Below, piece after piece: positions 1 through 6,029 of a stretch of DNA of 14,055 bases. The notes under the pieces are model-generated. The model saw only the letters and a list, made by a program, of their open reading frames with translations. It did not search any database and was not told where the DNA came from. The first letter of the stretch is position 1. Each line of letters begins with the position of its first letter. A program made the translations under genes and the position numbers. The DNA is from an uncultured Caryophanales bacterium (GTDB taxonomy: Bacteria > Bacillota_I > Bacilli_A > RF39 > UBA660): assembly GCA_947169395.1 (NCBI GenBank), contig CAMVPJ010000028.1, forward strand, positions 1 through 14,055, written 5' to 3'.

Positions 1-593
1 TCATTAATCTCAAACTCTTCAAACTTAGTCTCATCAATTTCTTGTTCGCGTTCTAACTTCTTATCAAATTCTGATGCAATTAAAGATGCATTATCAAAAT
101 CAATTGCATTATTAATAGTAGCAAGAATACCAATTGAGAATAACTTTTTAATTAGAAGTGCAGGTTTTTCATTTAAAGCCTTAGCTAATTCTCCAATAGT
201 CATACCTTCTTTATATATAACAGTATCACTTTTATCAACAGGAGCATTACTAATTAGCTTCTCTTTATTTTTATACATCTCTTTCTTTTTCTTAGCAAGC
301 TCTTTCTTACCACTTTTATTAACACCATTGTTATTCTTTTTATTATTCCCCTTTTTAGGCTTACTATTATTAACTATGTCTTCTATTTTAGAATTCTCTT
401 TTTCAATTAACTCATCTTCATATTCTAAGTCTTCAGTTTCTTCCGAAGCAGCAATATCATTATCAAGTATTGTAATCGCTTCTTCATCTAAGTAATCATC
501 TTCACCACTTACATCAATACCAAGTCGAGCACACATATTTAAAATCTCTTTAACAGTTTTATTTACATCTTCTGCATATTCTAATACACTCAC
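1..593 (-). CDS. infB: Translation initiation factor IF-2, N-terminal part (cut by window edge)
   Basis: IF-2 is the GTPase that brings initiator tRNA to the 30S subunit. Only about 197 N-terminal residues are inside the window; the GTPase core lies beyond position 1. Visible: a short N-terminal helical segment (VLEYAEDVNKTVKEIL), an acidic then Lys/Asn-rich linker (about residues 35-105), and the IF2_N domain with the typical pattern MTIGELAKALNEKPALLIKKL followed by SIGILATINNAIDFDNASLIA. The start is GTG at 593, chosen because AAAGGATGGTGAT lies 5 nt upstream, overlapping the stop of the deaminase gene (608); no better in-frame ATG exists nearby. It is the last visible gene of the rimP-nusA-rnpM operon, its usual place in Bacillota. 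Identification is confident; the start is likely but not certain. Confidence 0.93.
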   Translation of the reverse strand, partial: MSVLEYAEDVNKTVKEILNMCARLGIDVSGEDDYLDEEAITILDNDIAASEETEDLEYEDELIEKENSKIEDIVNNSKPKKGNNKKNNNGVNKSGKKELAKKKKEMYKNKEKLISNAPVDKSDTVIYKEGMTIGELAKALNEKPALLIKKLFSIGILATINNAIDFDNASLIASEFDKKLEREQEIDETKFEEFEIN

Positions 594-607
594 ATAATCA
601 CCATCCT

Positions 608-1036
608 TTAACTTAATTTTTCATATGGAATATTAGCTTCATCTAAGAAATCTTTAGATATTTTATCAGGATAATCATTTAGATAGATTATCTTTTTTAT
701 ACCAGCATTAACAAGAATTTTGGCACATATAGAACATGGAAAATATGTAACATAGATAACTGAATTATCTAGCGATATACCTAATCTTGCAGCATCAGAT
801 ACAACTACTTGTTCTGCACAAATATATCTACATATCTCACGCTTTTCACCAGGTTTAACATGAAACTCATTTCTAATACAACCAACTATAGTACATGGTT
901 TAATCCCACCAGTTTGCCTATTATACCCACGTGCAATAATCTTATTATCCTTAACTACTACACATCCTACTTTTCTTCTAATACATGTAGATTTTGCTTC
1001 TTCAGTTAAAGCCTCATCCATAAAATATTTATCCAT
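608..1036 (-). CDS. Deoxycytidylate (dCMP) deaminase family protein
   Basis: A 142-residue zinc deaminase that should convert dCMP to dUMP for dTTP synthesis. Family signs: STCxRRKVG near residues 16-24, a GYN motif (38-40), cysteines 48 and 53 in the insertion that carries a second zinc site in ComEB/archaeal-type enzymes, the catalytic segment ICAEQ with Glu75, and PCSIC (Pro100, Cys101, Cys104) zinc ligands. The usual HAE of dCMP deaminases reads CAE here, as in cytidine deaminases, so the first zinc ligand is Cys73. The start at 1036 has AGGAGAG 5 nt upstream. It lies between rnpM and infB, 17 nt from rnpM, where ylxQ (an L7Ae-type protein) is normally found, so it is co-transcribed with the translation operon. 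The family is clear; dCMP as substrate is inferred from the family. Confidence 0.87.
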   Translation of the reverse strand: MDKYFMDEALTEEAKSTCIRRKVGCVVVKDNKIIARGYNRQTGGIKPCTIVGCIRNEFHVKPGEKREICRYICAEQVVVSDAARLGISLDNSVIYVTYFPCSICAKILVNAGIKKIIYLNDYPDKISKDFLDEANIPYEKLS

Positions 1037-1052
1037 TATAACTCTCCTATTT

Positions 1053-1310
1053 TTATTCTCCTATAATACGCATTAACTCATTATATATATCATCACTAAT
1101 AGAAACATCTAATGTTCTATCTAGAACCTTAGTACTAATAGCCTTATTAAGTACATCTATATCTCTTTTAATATATGCACCTTTCCCATTTAACTTACCA
1201 GTTTCATCTACTGTAACTATACCATCTTTATTAACAACTACTCTAATTAATTCTTGCTTAGGAAATCTCTCACGTGTTACTACACACATACGCATAGGAA
1301 TTTTTTTCAT
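1053..1310 (-). CDS. rnpM: RNase P modulator RnpM (YlxR, DUF448)
   Basis: An 85-residue YlxR/DUF448 protein. The family binds RNA, and the Bacillus subtilis member was shown to modulate RNase P. Signature residues: PMRMCVVTRERFPKQELIRVV at the N-terminus, then VDETGKLNGKGAYI in the middle, both characteristic. Its ATG (1310-1308) overlaps the nusA stop codon by one base (TAATG), a classic translational coupling arrangement. Length is typical for the family (about 85-100 residues). Only the second position after nusA and the sequence signature are needed for this call; alternative functions are unlikely. Confidence 0.93.
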   Translation of the reverse strand: MKKIPMRMCVVTRERFPKQELIRVVVNKDGIVTVDETGKLNGKGAYIKRDIDVLNKAISTKVLDRTLDVSISDDIYNELMRIIGE

Positions 1311-2488
1311 TATTCTAATATATTAATTCCTGCTTCTTTAACTTGTTCATAAGTTTTAATCTCTAAATTATAGTGTGTAAGACGACTAGCTAGTCTAACA
1401 TTAATACCACGTCTTCCAATTGCAAGTTTTAAGTTTTCATCATTAACAACAACCATAGTCTCTTTAGTCTTTTCATCAAGAATAAAGATTTTTAAGTCTT
1501 TAGCTGGAGCAAGGGCATTAGATATAAATGTTACTGGATCTTTACTATAAGCAACAATATCAATTTTCTCTCCATTTAACTCTTTTAAGATATTATTAAT
1601 ACGAGTTCCTTTTTCACCAACACAAGTACCTACTGCATCAATATTAGGATTCTCTGAATACACTGCAACTTTAGTTCTGTTCCCAGCATCTCTAGCTACA
1701 CTATAAATCATTACTTCTCCTTCACTTACCTCAGGAATTTCAAGTTCAAAAAGTCTAGTAATAAATCCATAATACTTACGAGTTAATAATATCAAAGCTC
1801 CCTTATTATTTATGTCGACTTTACTTATATAAGCCTTAATATTAGAACCCATCTTAATTTTCTCACCAGGAATAATCTCTGACTTTGGAAGTAATCCTTG
1901 AGTTTTACCAAAATCGATAAAGTAATTCTTCTCATCTTCCATCTCAACAGTACCAGAAATTAATTCTCCTTCTTTATCTTCAAACATTGAAGCAATATTG
2001 TTTCTTTCTGCTTCTCTAATCTTTTGAACTAATACTTGTTTAGCAGTTGCAGCGGCAACTCTACCAAAATCACTTGGAGTAACCTCTTCTTCAATAGTCT
2101 CACCTACATTTATACTAGGGTCTATCTTTCTTGCATCCTCTAATGTAATATAAAGTTTTTCATTAAAGATAAATGGACGATATCTATCTTCTTCAGGTAA
2201 ATCCTCTAACTCTTCATCATTTAACTGTTCTTCTGTTAACTCTTCTTCATCTTTAAATCCTTCATCAAGTGATTCTTTATGCTCCCTATCTAGTACTACT
2301 GTTTTAAAAGAATACATCTTAATCTCACCTGTTTCACGATTAATCTCTACTCTCGAATTAGGTAACTTATTTTGTTTCTTATATGCACTATTTAATCCTA
2401 ATTCAATCGCATCATATAAATAATCTTTATCCATTCCTGCTTCTTTAGAAAATGTTTCTATTGTTTTTCTTAACTCTTCACTGTTCAA
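1310..2488 (-). CDS. nusA: Transcription termination/antitermination factor NusA
   Basis: NusA binds RNA polymerase and nascent RNA to control pausing, termination and antitermination. Domains in order: N-terminal RNAP-binding domain (start to about residue 140, ending EVTPSDFGRVAAATAKQV), S1 domain (about 165-235), and KH1/KH2 (about 235-390) with VGTCVGEKGTRI and LAIGRRGINVRLA, the two GxxG loops. The start is TTG at 2488: AAAGGATGTGAT lies just upstream and residues NSEELRKTIE align with the normal NusA N-terminus. This gives 392 residues. A longer reading from 2539 would only add residues overlapping rimP. The TTG is one base after the rimP TAG, so translation is probably coupled. Odd: a strongly acidic insert of about 35-40 residues (roughly residues 70-110, EEELTEEQLNDEELEDL) within the N-terminal domain. 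Confidence 0.95.
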   Translation of the reverse strand: MNSEELRKTIETFSKEAGMDKDYLYDAIELGLNSAYKKQNKLPNSRVEINRETGEIKMYSFKTVVLDREHKESLDEGFKDEEELTEEQLNDEELEDLPEEDRYRPFIFNEKLYITLEDARKIDPSINVGETIEEEVTPSDFGRVAAATAKQVLVQKIREAERNNIASMFEDKEGELISGTVEMEDEKNYFIDFGKTQGLLPKSEIIPGEKIKMGSNIKAYISKVDINNKGALILLTRKYYGFITRLFELEIPEVSEGEVMIYSVARDAGNRTKVAVYSENPNIDAVGTCVGEKGTRINNILKELNGEKIDIVAYSKDPVTFISNALAPAKDLKIFILDEKTKETMVVVNDENLKLAIGRRGINVRLASRLTHYNLEIKTYEQVKEAGINILE

Positions 2489-2489
2489 A

Positions 2490-2744
2490 CTAATCACATC
2501 CTTTCTCTTTTGAACATACATCAAGTATATAATTATCACTAATAGGATCTTCCCTATCCAATATTGGATTAATTAATTTTGATACACATACACAATCATC
2601 AATATCAATAATTCCTATTTTATCAATAACTACACGAAGAAAGTTATTTCCATCTTCATATAAATATGATACTGAATCTAATATATAGTTATTCTCTTCA
2701 ATAACACTCTTAATTAACCTTTCTACAGTTTTTTCTATTTCCAT
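2490..2744 (-). CDS. rimP: Ribosome maturation factor RimP, short form lacking the C-terminal domain
   Basis: RimP helps 30S subunit assembly. The 84 residues match the RimP N-terminal alpha/beta domain: a leading helix, YLYEDGNNFLRVVIDK, then DIDDCVCVSKLINPILDREDPI and YILDVCSKEKG, which corresponds to the YxLEVSSPG segment. Standard RimP is about 150 residues with a C-terminal SH3-like domain; here the protein stops immediately after the first domain. It does not look like a recent frameshift because the stop TAG is one base before the nusA start and the nusA ribosome site overlaps the last rimP codons, so there is no room for a lost second domain. It is first in the operon, behind the promoter at 2812-2840; GGAGG lies just upstream of the ATG. 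Confidence 0.85.
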   Translation of the reverse strand: MEIEKTVERLIKSVIEENNYILDSVSYLYEDGNNFLRVVIDKIGIIDIDDCVCVSKLINPILDREDPISDNYILDVCSKEKGCD

Positions 2745-2763
2745 ACAACCTCCATACTATTTT

Positions 2764-2787
2764 AAAGAGTGGGGCTTCCCACTCTTT
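2764..2787 (-). promoter_or_regulatory. Perfect hairpin in the 5' leader of the rimP-nusA operon
   Basis: A perfect 10-bp inverted repeat (AAAGAGTGGG / CCCACTCTTT) with a 4-base loop lies between the predicted transcription start (about 2805) and the rimP start. In the minus-strand RNA it is followed by AAAATAG, not a U-run, so it is not a standard intrinsic terminator in that direction. It could stabilise the leader or be a NusA-responsive control element; that role is inference. Confidence 0.6.
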
Positions 2788-2811
2788 TATGTATTACTCC
2801 GTGACAACAAA

Positions 2812-2840
2812 ATTATACCACATAATTATTAAAATGTATA
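2812..2840 (-). promoter_or_regulatory. SigA-type promoter of the rimP-nusA-rnpM-infB operon
   Basis: Read on the minus strand: -35 TATACA (2840-2835), 17-nt spacer, extended -10 TGG-TATAAT (-10 at 2817-2812). The start should fall near 2805, giving a leader of about 60 nt that carries the 2764-2787 hairpin. The -35 overlaps the -35 of the divergent protease promoter. Confidence 0.7.
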
Positions 2841-2865
2841 CAAAATATTTAAAAATTGATATAAT
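2837..2865 (+). promoter_or_regulatory. SigA-type promoter of the CPBP protease gene
   Basis: -35 TATACA (2837-2842), 17-nt spacer, extended -10 TGA-TATAAT (2860-2865). The start would be near 2872, leaving only about 9 nt of leader holding GGTGAT before the ATG at 2881. Confidence 0.65.
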
Positions 2866-2880
2866 TGTTATGGTGATAAC

Positions 2881-3558
2881 ATGAAAAAGTATAAAGAAGA
2901 GATTATTGGAATACTTGTATTAATTGGATATTTATTATTATCAATACTAGGTCAAGACATTTTACTATTACTTGGAGTAAATAAATTATCTACTCCACTT
3001 AAACTAGTAGTCGCACTTATTTATGACTTACTATTACTTATAACCATTATATTTATCTATTTAAAAACTATAGTAAAAGATTTTAATGATTTTAAATCTA
3101 ATATTAAATACTATATAGATAATTATTTTAAATACTTCTTTTTAAACCTAGGTTTAATGATGCTATCTAATCTAATAATTATAAATATTACTTCTATTAA
3201 TAACTCTACTAATCAAGAATATATTACTAGCCTGTTAGGCAAATATCCACTATATACAATAGTAGCAACCGTATTAATCGCACCAATAACAGAAGAATTA
3301 ATGTTTAGATTAAATATTAGAAAAATATTTAAAAGTGACAAATTATTTATAATAATGTCAGGATTAATATTTGGAGCTTTGCATATGACGGTCGCAACAA
3401 GTATAAAAGAATTATTATTTATAATTCCATATAGTATACCAGGTATAATTTTTGCCTACACTCTTACTAAATCTAAAAATATATTTGTACCAATATCACT
3501 GCATACAATGCATAATACATTAATGATACTCTTGCAATTATTATTAACACTAAAATAA
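2881..3558 (+). CDS. CPBP family intramembrane glutamic endopeptidase (CAAX/Abi-type)
   Basis: A 225-residue polytopic membrane protein with the ABI/CPBP (Rce1-like) signature: motif 1 EExxxR (Glu138, Glu139, Arg143 in ITEELMFR), motif 2 FGALH (Phe164, His168), and motif 3 HTMHN (His208, Asn212). Hydrophobic stretches at about 8-33, 42-63, 83-103, 123-137, 154-170, 178-195 and 203-222 fit the usual multi-helix fold. Family members cleave within membranes; in bacteria several are linked to bacteriocin immunity or peptide processing, but substrates are usually unknown and nothing nearby names one here. It is a single gene with its own promoter, divergent from rimP and convergent with the ATPase gene. 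The start ATG 2881 has GGTGAT 3 nt upstream. Confidence 0.88.
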   Translation: MKKYKEEIIGILVLIGYLLLSILGQDILLLLGVNKLSTPLKLVVALIYDLLLLITIIFIYLKTIVKDFNDFKSNIKYYIDNYFKYFFLNLGLMMLSNLIIINITSINNSTNQEYITSLLGKYPLYTIVATVLIAPITEELMFRLNIRKIFKSDKLFIIMSGLIFGALHMTVATSIKELLFIIPYSIPGIIFAYTLTKSKNIFVPISLHTMHNTLMILLQLLLTLK

Positions 3559-3586
3559 AAAGTTTAAGAATCAATCTTAGACTTTT
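3558..3586. terminator. Bidirectional intrinsic terminator between convergent genes
   Basis: AAAAGTTTAAGA (3558-3569), 5-nt loop, TCTTAGACTTTT (3575-3586): a 12-bp stem with one T-G wobble. On the minus strand it is followed by a T-rich run (TTTTTATTTT), the better terminator direction; it lies immediately after the ends of both the protease and the ATPase gene. Confidence 0.7.
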
Positions 3587-3587
3587 A

Positions 3588-4853
3588 TTATGGTTTTAAA
3601 GCAGTAACAGGAAGAATAAATATACCAGTTTCTTCATCTCTATAAATAGTATCACATATTCCACATATTATAGCCATAAACTTAGGTTTTTTATCAGCTT
3701 GTTTATAATATTTCATTAAGTTTTCTTTAGCCTCTTTTACACTATTATCCCCTAACTTTATTTCTATAGCTCCATAGTCTCCATCTTCATTTACAATGAT
3801 TGCATCTACTTCTAAACCAGTTACATTGTTTCTAAAGTGTCTTAGTTCTCCACCAATATAATCACTATAAACTCTTAAATCCCTTTCAACAAGTGATTCA
3901 AATAGTAAACCAAATAGATTTAGATCTTGAATAAGTTTATTATAATTAAGATTAAGTAAAGCACACGCAAACGCAGGATCTGTATAGTGTCTTTTAGATG
4001 ACTTCCCAATATTATCCCTAGACCTAATATTTGGATTAAATGCTGGTTGATTATCAACCAAAAATAATCTATCTAAAACATCTAAATATTCACCAACAGT
4101 ATCTTTATTTATAGAATCATATTCATTTTCTATGATGTCATGAATTAGAGTCTCATTACTCGCAAGAGTACATTCATTTCGAGCCAGTGACTTCATAAGC
4201 ATTTCCATTTTTCTTGTATCTCTTCTTTTTTCATCAATGTCATGAATATCTTTAGCAAGAATATCAGCAATATAACTTTTAATAACAATTTGAGCATCAT
4301 CAGCATTTATACCAATATTTCTTGGAAATCCTCCACATAAAATATAGTTTGCTAAGTCATTAAGTGATAGTTTATTAACTATCTTATTTTTAACTTTATT
4401 ATTGAATAAATCTGTAAGTGATACATCCCCAGAAGAATAGCCAGATTCATACAAACTCATAGTATACATTCTAATCTTACATATTCTCCCAGCTCCAGAA
4501 TGTTTTATTTTATTACTTTTTTGTGTTGCAGAACCGGTTAATATATATTTGCAATTAGAAGTATCCTTATCACATTCTCTTCTTACAGCATCCCAAAGAC
4601 TTGGAACCAGTTGCCACTCATCAATCAAATGAGGAGTTTCTCCTTTTAAAACTTCAGATACATCAAGTTCAGCAAGAAGTTTATCGTTTGCATCATCGTT
4701 GATATATTTAACAGAATTAGCATGATTTAAAGATGTCCAAGTTTTACCACACCATTTTGGACCTTCAATGGATAAAGCACCAAATATTTTTAAATATCGT
4801 GATATTTTTTTATCTATTAATCTTTCTTTATAATTCTCTTTTGTTAAAGCCAT
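3588..4853 (-). CDS. AAA-type ATPase with DUF4143 C-terminal domain
   Basis: A 421-residue member of the large AAA/DUF4143 family common in anaerobes and archaea. N-terminal ATPase: Walker A GPKWCGKT (31-38), Walker B-like HLIDEW (75-80, Asp78/Glu79), and sensor ILTGS (104-108). A winged-helix-like region is likely at about 210-270. The C-terminal domain has a PD-(D/E)xK-like pattern: LEVDAII (Asp350) and AIEIKLG (Glu364, Lys366). Family function is not settled; nuclease, toxin-related or regulatory roles have been proposed. All key residues appear intact and length is typical. Start ATG 4853 is preceded by AGAGGTG. The gene has its own promoter (4875-4903), with three 23-bp repeats just upstream. 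No partner gene is next to it; gmk is upstream but has its own promoter. Confidence 0.85.
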   Translation of the reverse strand: MALTKENYKERLIDKKISRYLKIFGALSIEGPKWCGKTWTSLNHANSVKYINDDANDKLLAELDVSEVLKGETPHLIDEWQLVPSLWDAVRRECDKDTSNCKYILTGSATQKSNKIKHSGAGRICKIRMYTMSLYESGYSSGDVSLTDLFNNKVKNKIVNKLSLNDLANYILCGGFPRNIGINADDAQIVIKSYIADILAKDIHDIDEKRRDTRKMEMLMKSLARNECTLASNETLIHDIIENEYDSINKDTVGEYLDVLDRLFLVDNQPAFNPNIRSRDNIGKSSKRHYTDPAFACALLNLNYNKLIQDLNLFGLLFESLVERDLRVYSDYIGGELRHFRNNVTGLEVDAIIVNEDGDYGAIEIKLGDNSVKEAKENLMKYYKQADKKPKFMAIICGICDTIYRDEETGIFILPVTALKP

Positions 4854-4874
4854 AATTCACCTCTTTACACAAAT

Positions 4875-4903
4875 ATAATACCATAATTTAAAATCAAAAT
4901 CAA
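4875..4903 (-). promoter_or_regulatory. Promoter of the DUF4143 ATPase gene
   Basis: Minus strand: -35 TTGATT (4903-4898), 17-nt spacer, -10 TATTAT (4880-4875) extended by TGG. The three 23-bp repeats begin 5 bp upstream of the -35. Confidence 0.65.
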
Positions 4904-4907
4904 TTTT

Positions 4908-4976
4908 AATCGGAAGTTTTTAACATTTTAAATCGGAAACTTTTAAGAATTCAAACCGGAATATTTTAAATTATTA
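4908..4976. repeat. Three tandem 23-bp imperfect repeats upstream of the ATPase promoter
   Basis: CGGAA occurs at 4911, 4934 and 4957, exactly 23 bp apart, each in the context AAYCGGAAnnTTTTAA. The third unit touches the gmk stop codon. A 23-bp period is close to two helix turns, so repeated protein binding on one DNA face is plausible. Too short and spacer-less for CRISPR. Confidence 0.6.
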
Positions 4977-5639
4977 TTTATCATAATCCTTTAAATCTTC
5001 CGTAAGTAATTCATGTAGCATTTCTTCTTTGGTATTAAGATCAAAATCTTCAATCCTATTAACACGACATTTCTCTGCTTTAATTATAGCTTCTACCTTG
5101 CTTACTGCAGTATCAACGCAATCATTAATAACTATATAATTATATTTATTAACCTCATTAATCTCTTTATATGCTCTTTTAAATCTTTCTACAATCTGTT
5201 CTTTAGTCTCAGTATTTCTTTTAATTAACCTTCTTTTTAACTCTCTCATACTAGGAGGCATAATAAAGATAAATACTCCTTCAGGCATAGTCTCATTAAC
5301 TTTAGCCGCACCTTCTATCTCTATTTCAAGTACTACATCAATACCTTTATCTAACTTCTTCTCTACTTTCTCTTTAGGAGTACCATAATAATTACCATTA
5401 TAAACAACAGCATACTCAAGCATGCCACCTTCATCAATCTTATTTAAAAACTCATCCTTAGTAACAAAATAGTAATCAACACCATCTACCTCACCTAATC
5501 TAGGCTCACGCGTTGTCATAGATATATTTAAAAATAAATCAGGATTATTCTTTAATAACTTACTACAAATAGTACCTTTACCACAACCACTAGGACCAGA
5601 TATAACAATTAAATTACCTCTTACTTTTTCTTTAACCAC
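4974..5639 (-). CDS. gmk: Guanylate kinase
   Basis: Phosphorylates GMP/dGMP to GDP/dGDP with ATP. From the chosen start it has 221 residues: P-loop GPSGCGKG at about 15-22, then SMTTREPRLGEVDGVDYYFV, the GMP-binding segment, followed by LEYAVVYNGNYYGTPK and EIEGAAKV, and the lid-region pattern LKRRLIKRNTE. The start is GTG at 5639 because AAAGGAGTGAT lies just upstream and the promoter -10 (5659-5664) is within the longer open frame, which rules out the upstream ATG at 5708. It has its own promoter; no rpoZ follows, unlike the common Bacillota order. A short tail after the conserved domain (EDFDLNTKEEMLHELL) is ordinary for the family. Confidence 0.95.
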   Translation of the reverse strand: MVKEKVRGNLIVISGPSGCGKGTICSKLLKNNPDLFLNISMTTREPRLGEVDGVDYYFVTKDEFLNKIDEGGMLEYAVVYNGNYYGTPKEKVEKKLDKGIDVVLEIEIEGAAKVNETMPEGVFIFIMPPSMRELKRRLIKRNTETKEQIVERFKRAYKEINEVNKYNYIVINDCVDTAVSKVEAIIKAEKCRVNRIEDFDLNTKEEMLHELLTEDLKDYDK

Positions 5640-5658
5640 AGTATCACTCCTTTGACAT

Positions 5659-5687
5659 ATTCTACCACACATAAAAATTTTTTTCAA
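5659..5687 (-). promoter_or_regulatory. gmk promoter
   Basis: Minus strand: -35 TTGAAA (5687-5682), 17-nt spacer, -10 TAGAAT (5664-5659) with TGG extension. Back-to-back with the tRNA promoter; the two -35 boxes are 6 bp apart. Confidence 0.7.
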
Positions 5688-5693
5688 AAAGTA

Positions 5694-5723
5694 TTGATAT
5701 TTTACCACTTTAGTAGTATAATT
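5694..5723 (+). promoter_or_regulatory. tRNA-Lys promoter
   Basis: -35 TTGATA (5694-5699), 18-nt spacer, perfect -10 TATAAT (5718-5723). The start is expected near 5730, leaving a 5' extension of about 48 nt before the mature tRNA. Confidence 0.7.
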
Positions 5724-5777
5724 CTATTTGTCGATGCCGATATTACTAGTTATATAAAGTATCAAAAGCATTATTAT

Positions 5778-5853
5778 GCACCCTTAGCTCAGTTGGTAGA
5801 GCAACTGACTCTTAATCAGTGGGTCTAGGGTTCGAGTCCCCAAGGGTGCACCA
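5778..5853 (+). tRNA. tRNA-Lys (anticodon CUU)
   Basis: A 76-nt cloverleaf with encoded CCA. Acceptor GCACCCT/AGGGTGC is perfect, the D arm is GCTC...GAGC, and the anticodon stem ACTGA/TCAGT encloses the loop CTCTTAA, giving anticodon CTT (Lys, AAG codons). The T loop is TTCGAGT. The T stem TAGGG/CCCCA has one A-C mismatch at its second pair, where TA would be expected. A terminator follows at once, so it is a single-gene unit. Confidence 0.95.
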
Positions 5854-5890
5854 AATAGTATTTAAAAGTCTTGTTTCAAGGCTTTTTTAT
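5849..5890 (+). repeat. Direct repeat copy 1 (tRNA CCA end plus terminator)
   Basis: This 42-bp stretch, beginning with the last five bases of the tRNA (CACCA) and running through its terminator, matches 7386-7427 at 39 of 42 positions. A second, separate match lies upstream of each copy: 5760-5780 against 7318-7337 (one mismatch, one gap, ending TTATTATGCA). Confidence 0.8.
5864..5890 (+). terminator. Intrinsic terminator of tRNA-Lys
   Basis: AAAAGTCTTG, loop TTT, CAAGGCTTTT (one T-G wobble), continued by TTAT; the T-run is TTTTTT. It directly follows the tRNA. Confidence 0.85.
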
Positions 5891-5944
5891 TTATATAACT
5901 AAAAAAATAATAAAATTTAAAATAATTTACAAGCACAAAAAAGA

Positions 5945-5973
5945 TTGACTGACTGTATATATAATGTTATAAT
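5945..5973 (+). promoter_or_regulatory. tnpB promoter
   Basis: -35 TTGACT (5945-5950), 17-nt spacer, -10 TATAAT (5968-5973) with TGT extension: close to consensus. The start would fall near 5980, at the base of the hairpin that follows. Confidence 0.7.
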
Positions 5974-5981
5974 TTATATAG

Positions 5982-6009
5982 ATACATTTATTCGTATTGA
6001 TAAATGTAT
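5982..6009 (+). promoter_or_regulatory. Hairpin at the 5' end of the tnpB transcript
   Basis: Perfect 10-bp stem ATACATTTAT / ATAAATGTAT with an 8-nt loop, between the tnpB promoter and its ribosome site. It might limit translation or mark the element's left end; neither role is shown. Confidence 0.5.
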
Positions 6010-6029
6010 ACTCAGAGGATTTGGTAAAA

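Noticed and set aside
809..1009. Plus-strand open frame inside the deaminase gene
   Set aside because: Antisense to a conserved zinc-site region; no ribosome site.
4908..4976. Tandem repeats as a CRISPR array
   Set aside because: 23-bp units with no spacers and only partial identity, next to a promoter; no cas genes.
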